DNA from: Tridacna crocea
Taxonomy: Eukaryota; Mollusca; Bivalvia; Cardiida; Cardiidae
NCBI GenBank assembly: GCA_943736015.1
Contig: OX031063.1
Coordinates: 35,494,172-35,558,171 of the forward strand
Length of the DNA: 64,000 bases
Direction of reading: 5' to 3'
Numbering within the stretch: the stretch's first letter is position 1; every line of letters begins with the position of its first letter. A program made the position numbers and the translations under genes. This document shows, piece by piece, positions 53,852-63,874 of the stretch. A model generated the notes under the pieces. The model ran no database searches, was not told the origin of the DNA, and worked only from the letters and a program-made list of their open reading frames with translations.

Positions 53852-54080
53852 TTAACCCATTACCAGACGACAAAATTTTAGGTTTGTCAAAATTGAAAGG
53901 AATTGCAGACGACAAAATAAAAGTGACTGGAAATTTGAAATTTGTTTTGTGACGGGTAGAAAACATTGTGGGAAAAGGAGAAAATGCTGGTTAACAGCAT
54001 TTTCTCTTTTTCCCACAATGTTTTCTTAAGGCTTCTTTCTCAGGGACGTCAAAAGTAGGGATCGTGAGGTAATGGGTTAA
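53852..54080 (-). mobile_element. Family A MITE, full length
   Basis: A 229-bp reverse copy with TTAA at both ends (53852-53855, 54077-54080), termini CCCATTACCAGACGAC and GAGGTAATGGG. The hairpin apex is TGGTTAACA (one mismatch). Followed directly by a degraded copy in forward orientation to about 54270. Confidence 0.87.
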
Positions 54081-54399
54081 CCACCCAGGAAAGAAAACCT
54101 TTGAAAATATTTTAGTGATAATAGAAAATACTGGAAACCAAATTTTGTCCTCATTCTGCAATGTTCAATATCCTTTCGAAAACAAACTTGCCATTTTATC
54201 ATTTGTTTATTCGTCTACACATGTTTTCCATTTGGATAAGTTTAGATGTTGCCTTGTTAAAAGGTTAACAGCAACAAATAGTCTCTCATTTTAAATGTAA
54301 ATTTCGTTTAATCTGATCTCAAAAAATGTCGAATCAATTTAGTCTGACAGCGAAAATGTTAACTGTCAAGTTGCTGAACGCTGCGCAATGTGCAATACA

Positions 54400-54545
54400 A
54401 ATTGACCAGCAGCGAAAAGTTTCGGCCCAGGTCAGCCTCTGCGGACAGCGCAGGCTGATCTGGGTCAATAATTTTTGCAGATGCCTTAATTTCCCATTTC
54501 ACAAAGTAGGGCTCATATATTTGAAAAATATTTTAACACTGAAAG
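54400..54545. repeat. Family G hairpin MITE
   Basis: GCGAAAAGTTTCGGCCCAGGTCAGCC..GCGGACAGCGC..AGGCTGATCTGGGTC, then TTTTTGCAGATGCCTTAAT and CACAAAGTAGGGCTCATAT. Confidence 0.85.
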
Positions 54546-54557
54546 AATTAAGTTATG

Positions 54558-54690
54558 CTCTCTGAAGATGGGGGCTTAATGCATTTCCAAAGAGTATCGA
54601 CTATGTCAGCATGCGCTGTCCCCGCATGCAGGGTGATTTGGGGCGAAAATTTTTGCTATACGTAAATTTTCAGGTTTCGGATTTTATTGA
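54558..54690. repeat. Family G hairpin MITE, diverged
   Basis: GGGGGCTTAATGCATTTCCAAAG, CTATGTCAGCATGCGCTG..CCGCATGCAGGGTGAT. Ends at AAATTTTTGCTATACG. Confidence 0.75.
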
Positions 54691-54729
54691 TTCATAATTC
54701 TGTGATGACTTGCTTTGTATCATATAATT

Positions 54730-54991
54730 GGCCTGCAACACGCGAAAAGGGGCATTCGGACGTCTACGTAAAGTGTCGTCACGGATCAGGCTGGACTGTC
54801 TGCACAGTCTAATCCGAAACAACACTTTCCGTTCTTATTTGATTTTCTGTTTTGCAAAACTCTACTGTAGCACAAAATCTAATGTAGTCGTAAAGTGCCG
54901 TCTCGGATTAGCCTGGGCGGACTGCGCAGGCTGATCCGAGACGACACTTTACGCAAATGTCCCAATGCCCCTTTTCCCGTGTTGCAAGGCA
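54730..54991. mobile_element. Family C double-hairpin MITE
   Basis: GGCCTGCAACACGCGAAAAG to TTTTCCCGTGTTGCAAGGC; the flanking ATAATTG / CAATTAT also pair. Two hairpins, the second almost perfect with apex GGCGGACTGCGC. Confidence 0.9.
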
Positions 54992-54995
54992 ATTA

Positions 54996-55415
54996 TCATG
55001 CAGAAATATTAAGCGCCCTTTCGTCAAAGCAAAAAAAAAGTTAAAACATAATAAAAGTCTAAAGGAGTCTAAGTATAAAAGAAAGGGCCACTGAGATTAG
55101 TCAATACACACTGTTAATATTTTCGGCTTAACATGGCAAGCATTTAAAGACATTTACTCTAGTTGTCTACAACGAGACCTAAATAATTGTAAGCTGTTAC
55201 AGCGAGTATTTCCGAACAGATCTGTCAAACTCAATGAACGAGATGATCGGATTAGCAGGACTGTAGCCGAATTATTGCAGGAGATTAAACACGTGACGGT
55301 GTAACACTTGTATTCTTGTAGAAGGGGGATGGGTCATTCATCACTTTGTGCCAATAAAACAGTTGACAGTGTATAATATGTGTGATCTGTTGGGGAAAAT
55401 AAAGTGACGATGTTA
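54996..55415. other. Unassigned DNA
   Basis: No recognised feature. Confidence 0.45.
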
Positions 55416-55419
55416 TGTA

Positions 55420-55605
55420 AAAGAAAAAAAAGAGAGACTAATAAAGATAGAGACTGGCTGAGAGGTAAAATAGAATGAAGAGGAAGCGAAAAAAGGTGTA
55501 AATAGATCTTTTGATAGAGATAGACAGAGACAAGAAGACGAAGAAGAAGAGGAAGAAAAACAGACAGACAGATAGACAGACAGACAGAAAGACAGACAGA
55601 CAGAG

Positions 55606-55641
<36 letters not shown>

Positions 55642-55642
55642 T
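55420..55642. repeat. Compound purine-rich microsatellite
   Basis: AGAAAA- and GAAGAA-rich DNA, (GACA)n/(GATA)n at about 55560-55600, then (GA)n at 55604-55640. The serine/leucine-rich minus-strand frame here is spurious. Confidence 0.9.
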
Positions 55643-55675
55643 TCTGCCTTATCTTGTCACTCGAAACCATATTTT

Positions 55676-55748
55676 TTGTGGAATATATAGACCAAGATCA
55701 ACACCTGCACACCTTCAGCCTGGTCTTGGTCTAGACTCTGAGCCTCCT
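55676..55748. repeat. Family E-like hairpin
   Basis: TATAGACCAAGATCAACACCTGC..AGCCTGGTCTTGGTCTAGAC; arms partly paired. Confidence 0.6.
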
Positions 55749-56329
55749 TGAGACTTGTTTCAGTGGCAAATAATTTCCCCAACAAAGCCATCACACTTAA
55801 CTACATCAATAACTGTCGGAAGAAAAAAAAAGTCTGAATTTAGGATTCAATAAAACATTCTTTACGACATAAAAATGAAGATATACTTGAACGATATTAG
55901 AGAACAGAATACAGGTTTCCTGTAAAGATCCTTTACGACGTATTTTGAAGGTGAAGCGATACGTCACTGACACTTATACAAACAAAGGCAAAAGACAATA
56001 AGGTATATAATGTGGAAACTGCTGATCATCATTAGTATAGAACTGATGCCTGCATTGGGGAGCCTTGTTTTGTCTGTATTGATATAACTAAAGCACAGTA
56101 CATTTACCTCGCTCATAACGTTTAGGTTAAAACTTCGCCTTCAACCAGACAGTTTCTGTATTTTAACGATCTCGATGGAAAACAACCTTTTGAAACAAAG
56201 TGGAAAATGGACAAAAGTGAGAGCAGCATTTAAAGGGTGGTGGTGATCTTTTGAAAATATTGTCTGCAAATGCTTTCACTCAGGGCACGTGAATAGTTCT
56301 GTCGATGGAATCCATAAATTTCTAGTCAG
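55749..56329. other. Unassigned DNA
   Basis: A short A-like echo at 56190-56225 (TTTTGAAACAAAGTGGAAAATGG). Nothing else recognised. Confidence 0.4.
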
Positions 56330-56344
56330 GACAGAGATGTGCTG

Positions 56345-56412
56345 TTTGAAAGAGCGTAGACCAAGATCAAACTGCACGACTGTGCAGTCTGATTTTGGTC
56401 CACACTCTTTCA
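56345..56412. repeat. Family E hairpin
   Basis: GAAAGAGCGTAGACCAAGATC..AACTGCACGACTGTGCAGTCTG..GGTCCACACTCTTTC; both arms nearly complete. Confidence 0.75.
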
Positions 56413-56779
56413 GTATGATATCGTATCACTACCCCCAATCTTACGAAATCGACAGGTCATAGTAAATTGTTTATAACGTTAAGTACTTTAATTTAGCAAG
56501 ACAAAGGCTTTGAAGCGTTTTACGAGAAAGTTTGACGCTAAAAAGAGCGGATAGCGCTCGCTCTGGGATGTCAGGGACCGGTTATAATATAATAAACCAT
56601 GGCTGTTTTATATCACGGGTTCCTTATATCGAGACATATTGGATAGGAACCGAACCACATGTCTCTGAACGTCTTCTTTTGTGTCTGTTGATATGGTTTT
56701 TTTGGGTAAGTTTTGTTTTGATCGTTGACAAAATGAGTGTGTTTTAACTGACGGCTTAGTGCACCTATGAATGTGTTGC

Positions 56780-56990
56780 TGGGACGTATTTACCAAACAC
56801 ACCTGATGACATTCTTAGATTAATACTCAAGAATATTTATTTAAATTTTCATTCTACCACGATTTCTGACAGGCTAAGTTAAATAGTTTAGCCAAAGTGT
56901 ATGGTCTAGTCGTAGGTCTCTTTGATTGTACTACAAACGACAATCTTTGCGAGTCACTTCGCAGTACCACAATTTCTAACTGGATAAACT
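56780..56990. repeat. Family F foldback, decayed
   Basis: GACGTATTTACCAAACACAC left end, TTCTGACAGGCTAAGTTAAATAG centre, then a similar TTTCTAACTGGATAAAC. Arms much diverged. Confidence 0.5.
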
Positions 56991-57071
56991 AGACGGTGTT
57001 GAAATGATGTTATTGTCCCAATCTAGTAAGAACTATACAAGTGTGTAATTTACAATTGTTGGCGAATAATA

Positions 57072-57278
57072 CACTGTGTACATATTGCCCAACCAGTCTT
57101 AAGATTGTTTTTGGTCAAATTCTTTAAGAATTTCTACATTCGAAAGCAGCACAACCTCTGATTGGATTAACCAAATACTTTAACCAATCAGAAATTGTGT
57201 TTTTTCCAACGTAAATAATGTTGAAGATTCAGACAAAGAATATTGTTAAGAATGGTTGGTGAATGTGAACTCTGGAGT
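57072..57278. mobile_element. Family F foldback
   Basis: GCCCAACCAGTCTTAAGATT left end, centre CAACCTCTGATTGGATTAACC..TTTAACCAATCAGAAATTG, right end AAGAATGGTTGGTGAATG. Confidence 0.8.
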
Positions 57279-57439
57279 TTCTTTTATAGTACTATAAACG
57301 ACAGTGTTCTCAAAGCACTGGCCCACATATCTAAAGTCTTCGAAGTTATTTCAGAAAGAGGAGTGAGTCATCTTGCATTGACCTGTCAATCCCCGGAACA
57401 CATAAGCAACGCTTTAACAAAACACGGTTTGATGGGTGT

Positions 57440-57610
57440 CCGTGATGAATTATACCGAGCGAGGCATCGCAAAATTATAGATCTATAAAATCCATTTTGC
57501 CCAACAACTGAATATACACTTGTGGTTGACAGGAATCTTGGGATGCAGAAAATTAACGTAACAATATTTTCGACCCATGTCAGCCCACACGAATTGAGAT
57601 CTTTGTCGAG
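57440..57610. repeat. Family G-associated fragment
   Basis: TGAATTATACCGAGCGAGGC, GATCTATAAAATCCATTTTG, ATTTTCGACCCATGTCAGCCC; the G hairpin's right arm is missing. Confidence 0.5.
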
Positions 57611-58177
57611 CCAGGAATTGAATCCTTAGACTTGTAAAGACAATTTGACTTTCGATACGTGAAATGTACGTTAAGATCAGAATGAACAGAATGTACAGCC
57701 TGGTATCAGATTTACTCAGTTATTATTGACAAATACTCACCTGGATAAGAAACACCTGATTTTCTTTTTTATCCACAGAAAATGTGTTTTCCGTCTACAT
57801 GTACCATAAAAAGTTGTTTGTTGTTGTTGTAAATAAGTTGGTAAACAGCATTGCGAGCGCATACGCGGATGTATGTGCGTGCACCAGACGGCATGTTAAT
57901 CCGTGTTTTATAACAAGACGTCATGCTAGGCACTCCTTTTGATGTTGCCTGTTTTATTGTCATAAATACAGATACTTTAATCATGAGGTCAGACAAAGGA
58001 ATTTACAACTTTAATCCCATACTTCGTGTAAGTAGGCGTACTTATAAAGTGCAATACTGTAGTATGCCACTATATTTAAATGAGTTAGTTAGGTAATATA
58101 TTTGTCTGTCTGTTTCGATTATTTGGCACGGTCAGTTTCTCTGAATTATTACCCTTCCTGTCCGTCGTTTTATATAT
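57611..58177. other. Unassigned DNA with an E echo
   Basis: TTAAGATCAGAATGAACAGAATG..CAGCCTGGTATCAG at about 57672-57712 looks like a decayed E hairpin. No gene recognised. Confidence 0.45.
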
Positions 58178-58451
58178 CATAATTGGCTTTCAACACGCGA
58201 AAAGGGGCATTCCGACATTTGCGTAAAGTGTCGTCTCGGATCAGCCTGCGCAGTCCGCGCAGGCTAATCCGAGACGTCACTTTACGAATACACTAGATTT
58301 TGTGCTACAGTAGACGTGCGCAAAACAGAAAATTACATTATAACGGAAAGTGAGGTTTCGGATCAGCTTGCGAGGACTGCAGAGGCTGATCCGGAACGAT
58401 ACTTTACGCACATGTCCGAATGTCCATTTTCGCGTGTTGCAGGCCATATTA
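58178..58451. mobile_element. Family C double-hairpin MITE, full length
   Basis: ATAATTGGCTTTCAACACGCG to CGCGTGTTGCAGGCCATATT. First hairpin perfect with apex GCGCAGTCCGCGC; second imperfect. Confidence 0.92.
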
Positions 58452-58550
58452 TTTTTACCCTTATTCTGCAAAGTGTAGTTCTTTGCACTTTTGCAGACCG
58501 TATCAGAGCCACAGATACTGGGAGTGATTTTGATTTCAATAAAAGATGTT

Positions 58551-58692
58551 AATTATTCTCCAATAAACCCTACATTGTGGGTACTCATTAGAATCGTCTC
58601 ATCGAGACAATTCTAATGAGTACCCACAACATAGGGTTTGGAAGAGAAATAACGGATTTAGATTACCATCACTCCCTCTTATCTGGAGCTCT
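58551..58692. mobile_element. Foldback element J, second copy
   Basis: AAACCCTACATTGTGGGTAC..TCATTAGAATCGTCTC / GAGACAATTCTAATGAGTACCC..ACATAGGGTTT, then TCACTCCCTCTTATCTGG as at the outer end of 31306-31497. The left outer arm is missing here. Confidence 0.82.
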
Positions 58693-59267
58693 GAATATGG
58701 ACCAAGATTAGACTGCAGAGAACTTAAAGACTACATTGTCCGATACCATAAGGCTTCTCCAGCGAAAACAACCATCCCGGAAAAGTAATACGAATACTTA
58801 TATGAATCTTTAAATTTCTCGAAGTTTTCTTTTGGTCTGTTGAGTATTAATCGTTACAGTACCATAAACGACTGTGACTGGAAACTGCAACCTTCGGAAG
58901 AGTATATGGCCCTGACAGAGTTACTGTTTTCTGCCGCCGAGGTCAGCAGCAGCCGCTTGTTTGCAATTATTAGCTCATCTGCCGTTCTTAACCATTGATG
59001 TAAATGTATATTGTGGAGAATGTAAAGCCAGATTAGCCAGCACATATTTGCAGTCTGATCTGGATATATACACTACTCTTCCAGTTGTTTTGGTCATGTA
59101 AACACAATCCGTTGTCAATAAACTCGACGAAATATATTTGATAATAATCAACCATTAAAATCCGGCAGGATACCGGTCAAGCATCGGAGCCTAAATATGT
59201 AGATTCATGATAACTTGAATTTACCAAAAACTGTGACAGAGACGATCAAAATTGTACACAAAGGTAG
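58693..59267. other. Mostly unassigned; E echoes
   Basis: GACCAAGATTAGACTGCAG (58700) and AAAGCCAGATTAGCCAG..TGCAGTCTGATCTGG (59020-59065) are decayed E hairpins. No gene recognised. Confidence 0.45.
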
Positions 59268-59468
59268 TCGGAGTCCGTATTCACTAACCATTCTTGAGAA
59301 CATTCTCAGCATTATTCTTCAGAATTTCGTCAATGTGAAAGTAACAGAACTTTAGATTGGCTAAAACATTTGTTTTAGCCAATCAGAGGTCCTGTTACGT
59401 TCACGGTCAGGAAGTCTTGAATAAAAATAAGACCAAGAACGTTCTTAAGAATGGTTAATGAATACAGT
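59268..59468. mobile_element. Family F foldback, well preserved
   Basis: AGTCCGTATTCACTAACCATTC to AAGAATGGTTAATGAATACA, arms close to 95 bp with TTGAGAACATTCTCAG / AAGAACGTTCTTAAG and the centre TTGGCTAAAAC..GTTTTAGCCAA. Confidence 0.9.
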
Positions 59469-59694
59469 CCCTGCAGGAAACATTATCTTGTGGGGTCAGT
59501 TGTCTGTTCTGCGTTATCAACTTATATCTATTGTGCTGTCTAGAGGCAACAACTCTAGTCAAAGCTGCAGGTCCATTGTTTATTTTGATTTTGCAGGATC
59601 GATATCAAACTCGACGCACAACAAAAACACTCTCGGTATTTCGTTATTCTAGCACTGGTATCTTGGTTCTTTACTGGATATTAGATTCATAGGT

Positions 59695-59885
59695 GTGTCC
59701 ACGTTGAATGTATATGCAGACGACAACAGAAAACCTTGTCCGTATATTGATGCGATATGGCTTTGAAGAGCCAAAACATTGTGGGAAAACCAGCATTTTC
59801 TCCTTTTCCCTCAATGTTTTCAAATACCTTTATATTCAGGATCCATGTGGGACTGTTTTGAGAAGGATTACCGCTGTGTATGCCA
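59695..59885 (+). repeat. Family B-like MITE, hairpin arm deleted
   Basis: CAAAACATTGTGGGAAAA is followed directly by CCAGCATTTTCTCCTTTTCC, so most of the left arm after GGGAAAA has been lost. Confidence 0.7.
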
Positions 59886-60329
59886 AGACCAATACTCAAG
59901 AGGCCAATTTACCGGTCATTTACATTTATAACTTATTTGCAATTCAGACATCTGATAATTTGAAAGCATTATAAAACTCACAGTTAAAAGTTTTAACACT
60001 TCGTAAAACTCTTCAGCTCAAATGTCGCCATCCAGATCATCTGCGTCGCGTACAACATACAGGCGGTTATTTGCGATGAGTGTTGTCAAATTAACATTCT
60101 TATAAGTCTTCTCTCTTACATATCCGGTTAATTCAAACAAGCATGGCAAAATGAAAGGTTAACAAAGAAACTGTTAGAAAGTTAATTCTGCGAGATTTAC
60201 TGGTGATTTTGTACTCAAACCTCGCTGCTGAAACAGAAAAGAAATTTAAAATACCAGTAACGTAAAGGTAGCCACGGTCTGCTTTGACGAATGCTTTCAG
60301 CCGCAATGACATTCTTGTATGGAATATAG

Positions 60330-60562
60330 CCCAAAGAAAGTAAGGTAAAAAGTCTGACTTCGTGAATAGCACCCGCTTAAACTTCCTTAGATATTATAAG
60401 TAATATTAAATGGACTTGGTACTCTTCATTGCAAAATTAACCTTTATGCCCCCAAAAACGTACGTAAAATGTCTAACTTTGTGAACAGCACCCGCTTAAT
60501 CTTTCCCGGATATTTTAAATACCATTAAATAGGCTTGGTGCTCTTCGTTGCAAAATTAATAT
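60330..60562. repeat. ~120-bp diverged tandem duplication
   Basis: GTGAATAGCACCCGCTTAAAC..GGACTTGGTACTCTTCATTG recurs as GTGAACAGCACCCGCTTAATC..GGCTTGGTGCTCTTCGTTGC about 120 bp on. Confidence 0.85.
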
Positions 60563-60832
60563 TATCAGTTAATAATGAGGACTGATGTTATTCCTCGTTG
60601 TTGCCTTTTGCAAGGAAAGAAAAATGCGAATCTAGCTCCTTTAATTTCTAATATTTACCCTATATCATGTCATATAATAAAAATATCAATGTCCACTACT
60701 TCAGTATTTATGAGTAGATTACCACCTTGTAAAACTCTTAAGAAATTATAAAACACACAAGTTCCTGTTTAGCATTCTAGATGACCTTTGACCCAATATT
60801 GGAAGACAATTTACGAACGTTACTATCCATAT

Positions 60833-61094
60833 ATGGATCGCAACGCGCGAAAAGGTGCATTCGGACATTTGCGTAAAGTGTCATCCCGGATTAGCTAGCA
60901 CAGTCCGCGCAGGCTAATCCGAGACGACACTTTACGACTACATTAGATTTTGTGCTACAGTAGACTTCCGCAAAACAGAAAATCACATAAAATCGGAAAT
61001 TGTCGTTTCGGATCAGCCTGTGCAGACTGCACACGCTGATCCGAAACGACACTTTACGCAAATGTCCGAATGACCCTTTTCGCGTGTTGCAGGC
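60833..61094. mobile_element. Family C double-hairpin MITE, full length
   Basis: GCAACGCGCGAAAAGGTGC to TTTCGCGTGTTGCAGGCC. Second hairpin GTCGTTTCGGATCAGCCTGT..GCTGATCCGAAACGAC is nearly perfect; the first has a small deletion at its apex. Confidence 0.92.
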
Positions 61095-61600
61095 CCCTTG
61101 TGTAAAACCGCTGATCAACATACATTGCAAAGCAAGGACAACTTCAAATGTACCTTTCCAAAGACTGTCCAGGATAACCAGGATGCAAGCGATGATCACA
61201 CTTAATATTCTGTCGACCACATTCATTTACCAATTTGAATTTAATTCTTATCCCAAATGTAGCCATATGGTTGACTGAGATAGAACGCCTAAATATTTAA
61301 AATCGGATAATAATCATATTTTTTTTTCTCAAGACAGTGCCTGAATCAGATTTTCCAATATACCAACTCACAGAACAACTCGAATCAGGTGCTATTAATT
61401 TGTCAATTTATCTTTTAGATGTAAATTACTAAATTGGCGAGAGGCAAGTGACTGTAAACTATACCAACATGCTATTTCTGCTATTGTATGACAATAAAAC
61501 GACCAGTGAATCGACAAAGTTCCTATCACGTGGACCAAAACTCATACAAAATCTGATTGGTCAAGCTAGCCACATAGATTTGATGGCTAAATACGGTTCT
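61095..61600. other. Unassigned AT-rich DNA
   Basis: No recognised feature. Confidence 0.45.
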
Positions 61601-61601
61601 T

Positions 61602-61835
61602 GACCCTATACCAACGACAACATAATTGAAGAGTCCGAATCTAAATTAATATTTGCAGACAACTAGTACTAGGCTCTGGTGGGCTCTGATGGAGGGATTC
61701 GTCTTTAAAGTGATAGAAAACATTGTGGTAAAAGAAGGTAATACTGGAAACCAGTATTTTCTTCTTTTACAACATTTTTTTCTTGGCCGTCGTTCTCAAC
61801 GTCGCTAAGAAGGTTTAAAATGGGGTGTATCAACT
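61602..61835 (-). repeat. Family A MITE, diverged
   Basis: GACCCTATACCAACGACAAC, GATAGAAAACATTGTGGTAAAAG, apex CTGGAAACCAG, GGCCGTCGTTCTCAACGTCGC. Confidence 0.7.
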
Positions 61836-62340
61836 GACGATTGGTACGTTCCTCGCCCAAGTGCATGGTCTAATTTTATGTGCCACTGTATGTCTCGCAT
61901 TTTTTCATCATTTACGTGTATTTTTCAGACAGGTTTCATTTTTAAGCCTCTAACGGTGTAACCAATCCTGTATAATGATTATTTTTGTATAATTTGATAG
62001 TGAAACTTGGCAAAAAGAAAAAGGAAAAAAATAAAAAACCCACTTGCGTGTAGATAAAGTATTATGCCATCGGAGAGCAGGGTACCACGTTATTTGACAA
62101 TAATTCTGCATTAAAGTTGGAAATGTAACTTATTTATAAGCACATCAGCACATTAAAAGGTGCGATTAACGCATTTAAAATACCATTTTGGAGGATGAAA
62201 TATCCTAGGAAAATTCTCGGGAAAGGACCTCGGCACTTTCGAAATATTCCTCACAATAAAATCATCGGCGGAGCTTGTACATGGGAAGAACGGAGAAACT
62301 GAATACGTGAACGTTTTATCTTGGGCCTACACTTATTAAT
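61836..62340. other. Unassigned AT-rich DNA
   Basis: No recognised feature. Confidence 0.45.
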
Positions 62341-62575
62341 GCCTCGCCCGGATAGCACAGTTGTCAGTGTACTGGGTGGTTGTCAGTTCGTTACCCGGTT
62401 GTGGCAAACTTCCTTTCCTGTGATTTTTGGCCTCTTTGCTCTGATGCATGTGAGAAAGTAGATAGTGACATGGAAAGAAATTTGTGTTATTACTGGTGTT
62501 AGAAAGCCAGGTAACACATGCATAGGTGCACTGACCACCGTGATTTGACCTACGCCGTTTAAACGGTAATTCAAT
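62341..62575 (+). mobile_element. SINE-1, tRNA-derived, diverged
   Basis: GCCTCGCCCGGATAGCACAG head; CAGTTCGTTACCCGGTTGTG (B-box region mutated); GTGTTAGAAAGCCAGGTAAC and CCACCGTGATTTGACC match 28901-29158. Ends in ATTC/AATC repeats. No clear duplication. Confidence 0.85.
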
Positions 62576-62680
62576 CAATCAATCATACTTACATTCATGT
62601 CGCCTTTTTAGTGTTTTATGCCGTTTTAGGAAATATTCTGGTTATATCGAGTCAATAAAATGCTAATCCATAATATGTTT

Positions 62681-62805
62681 GGTTTTCAACACACTAAAAG
62701 GGACATTCGGACATTTGCGTAAAGTGCCATCTCGGATCGGCCTGCGCAGCCTTGCTTGTTACAAGTTGTAGTTAGGAGGTTTTCGAAGTAAACCGACGAT
62801 TATAT
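62681..62805. repeat. C-D chimera
   Basis: The left end of a C element (TTCAACACACTAAAAGGGAC..GGATCGGCCTGCGCAG) stops at its hairpin apex and is joined to the right half of a D hairpin (CTTGTTACAAGTTGTAGTTAGGAGG..AAACCGACGAT). Confidence 0.8.
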
Positions 62806-63022
62806 CGTACCAAGCAAGTCATCATTTTAATCATAAATCCACAAAATCCATTTTGACCAACAACCAACTAGATAATGAAGTAGAATGGTATTATGGCATG
62901 CAAACATTTGGCCAGTAGCGAAACGTTTCCGCCCAAAACAGCATGTGTGTACTCCACAGGCTAAGATGGGTCGAAACTTTCTGCAGACGTACTAAGCCCC
63001 CACTTCAAAAGCATGGCTGATA
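62795..63022. repeat. Family G and associated flank
   Basis: CGTACCAAGCAAGTCATCAT, AATCCATTTTGACCAACAACC, then GCGAAACGTTTCCGCCC..CAGGCTAAGATGGGTCGAAAC and TTCTGCAGACGTACTAAGCC. The order flank-then-hairpin matches 57440-57600. Confidence 0.65.
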
Positions 63023-63054
63023 TGTATATGATAAGATTACAGAAAAAAAGCATG

Positions 63055-63310
63055 TCTGTCCTTCGGTCCGTCCGTCCGTCCCTACGAGCCCGACATTATG
63101 GGTTTAGGGTTAATTGTACATTTATTCTCTACGGGGTTCATTCCGTCCATCTGGTAGGTATGGGGTTGGGGTTAGGGTTAGGCTTGTGGGGTTAAAAAAG
63201 GTGGTCTTGAGGGGTTGTTGGGTGTATTGAATAAAGAGCAATTCGAGCTCACAAAGTCCGTCTCGTAAGACTGTCCGTCTCCTCGTCTGTCTGTCTGTCC
63301 GCCTCTTCAC
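63055..63310. repeat. GTCC/GTCT and GGGTTA-rich simple sequence
   Basis: (GTCC)n at about 63065-63082, TTAGGGTTAGG-like words at 63100-63112 and 63163-63182, and (GTCT)n at about 63280-63300. The TTAGGG words are too few to be a telomere block. Confidence 0.75.
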
Positions 63311-63874
63311 CCCTTTTTTGTTTTGTAGATATGATGCCAATAAAGACGCATTGCAACATAACAAACAAGACCAATATGTCTCTCATATAATGTATCACTA
63401 CCCAACATGGTCATTTATCCGTCGCATTAGTCGGACAATCACAGGACATGAGGCCATTTGCATGTATATTGAATCCTTACAAAGTATCCTTCTTTCGTTC
63501 GATAACTCAGCCGCCCACAATAGTCTTTATATATATGCAAAAATGTGAATCAGCAAAAACCGAGGGCCCGACCTTGTGTAATTCTAGAATAGACACTGAA
63601 CAATGAATGACTATTTTTGTACGAGGGGATTCATTCGATATCATCACTTAGAAATTTTCTTATTCTTGTTTTCCTCCTCGTTTTTCTTCTCTCTCCGATT
63701 CGATTGCCTGATCGAGTTCTATGATATACATGACACATGTTAAAAGCGCCGGTTATATATTAGTTCAGTCAACTGTACCCATTCTTAAAAGGCTGTATTT
63801 GGATATGCCAAGACTTGCAAAAGAAAATAGAAGGAAATGGGTCAGAAAAAAAAACACCTTTTCTCTCTTTACCA
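63311..63874. other. Unassigned DNA
   Basis: No recognised feature. Confidence 0.45.

Noticed and set aside
55413..55670. Serine/leucine-rich minus-strand frame
   Set aside because: Translation of GACA/GA microsatellites.
63100..63182. Telomeric repeat block
   Set aside because: Only a few TTAGGG-like words among other G/T-rich simple sequence.
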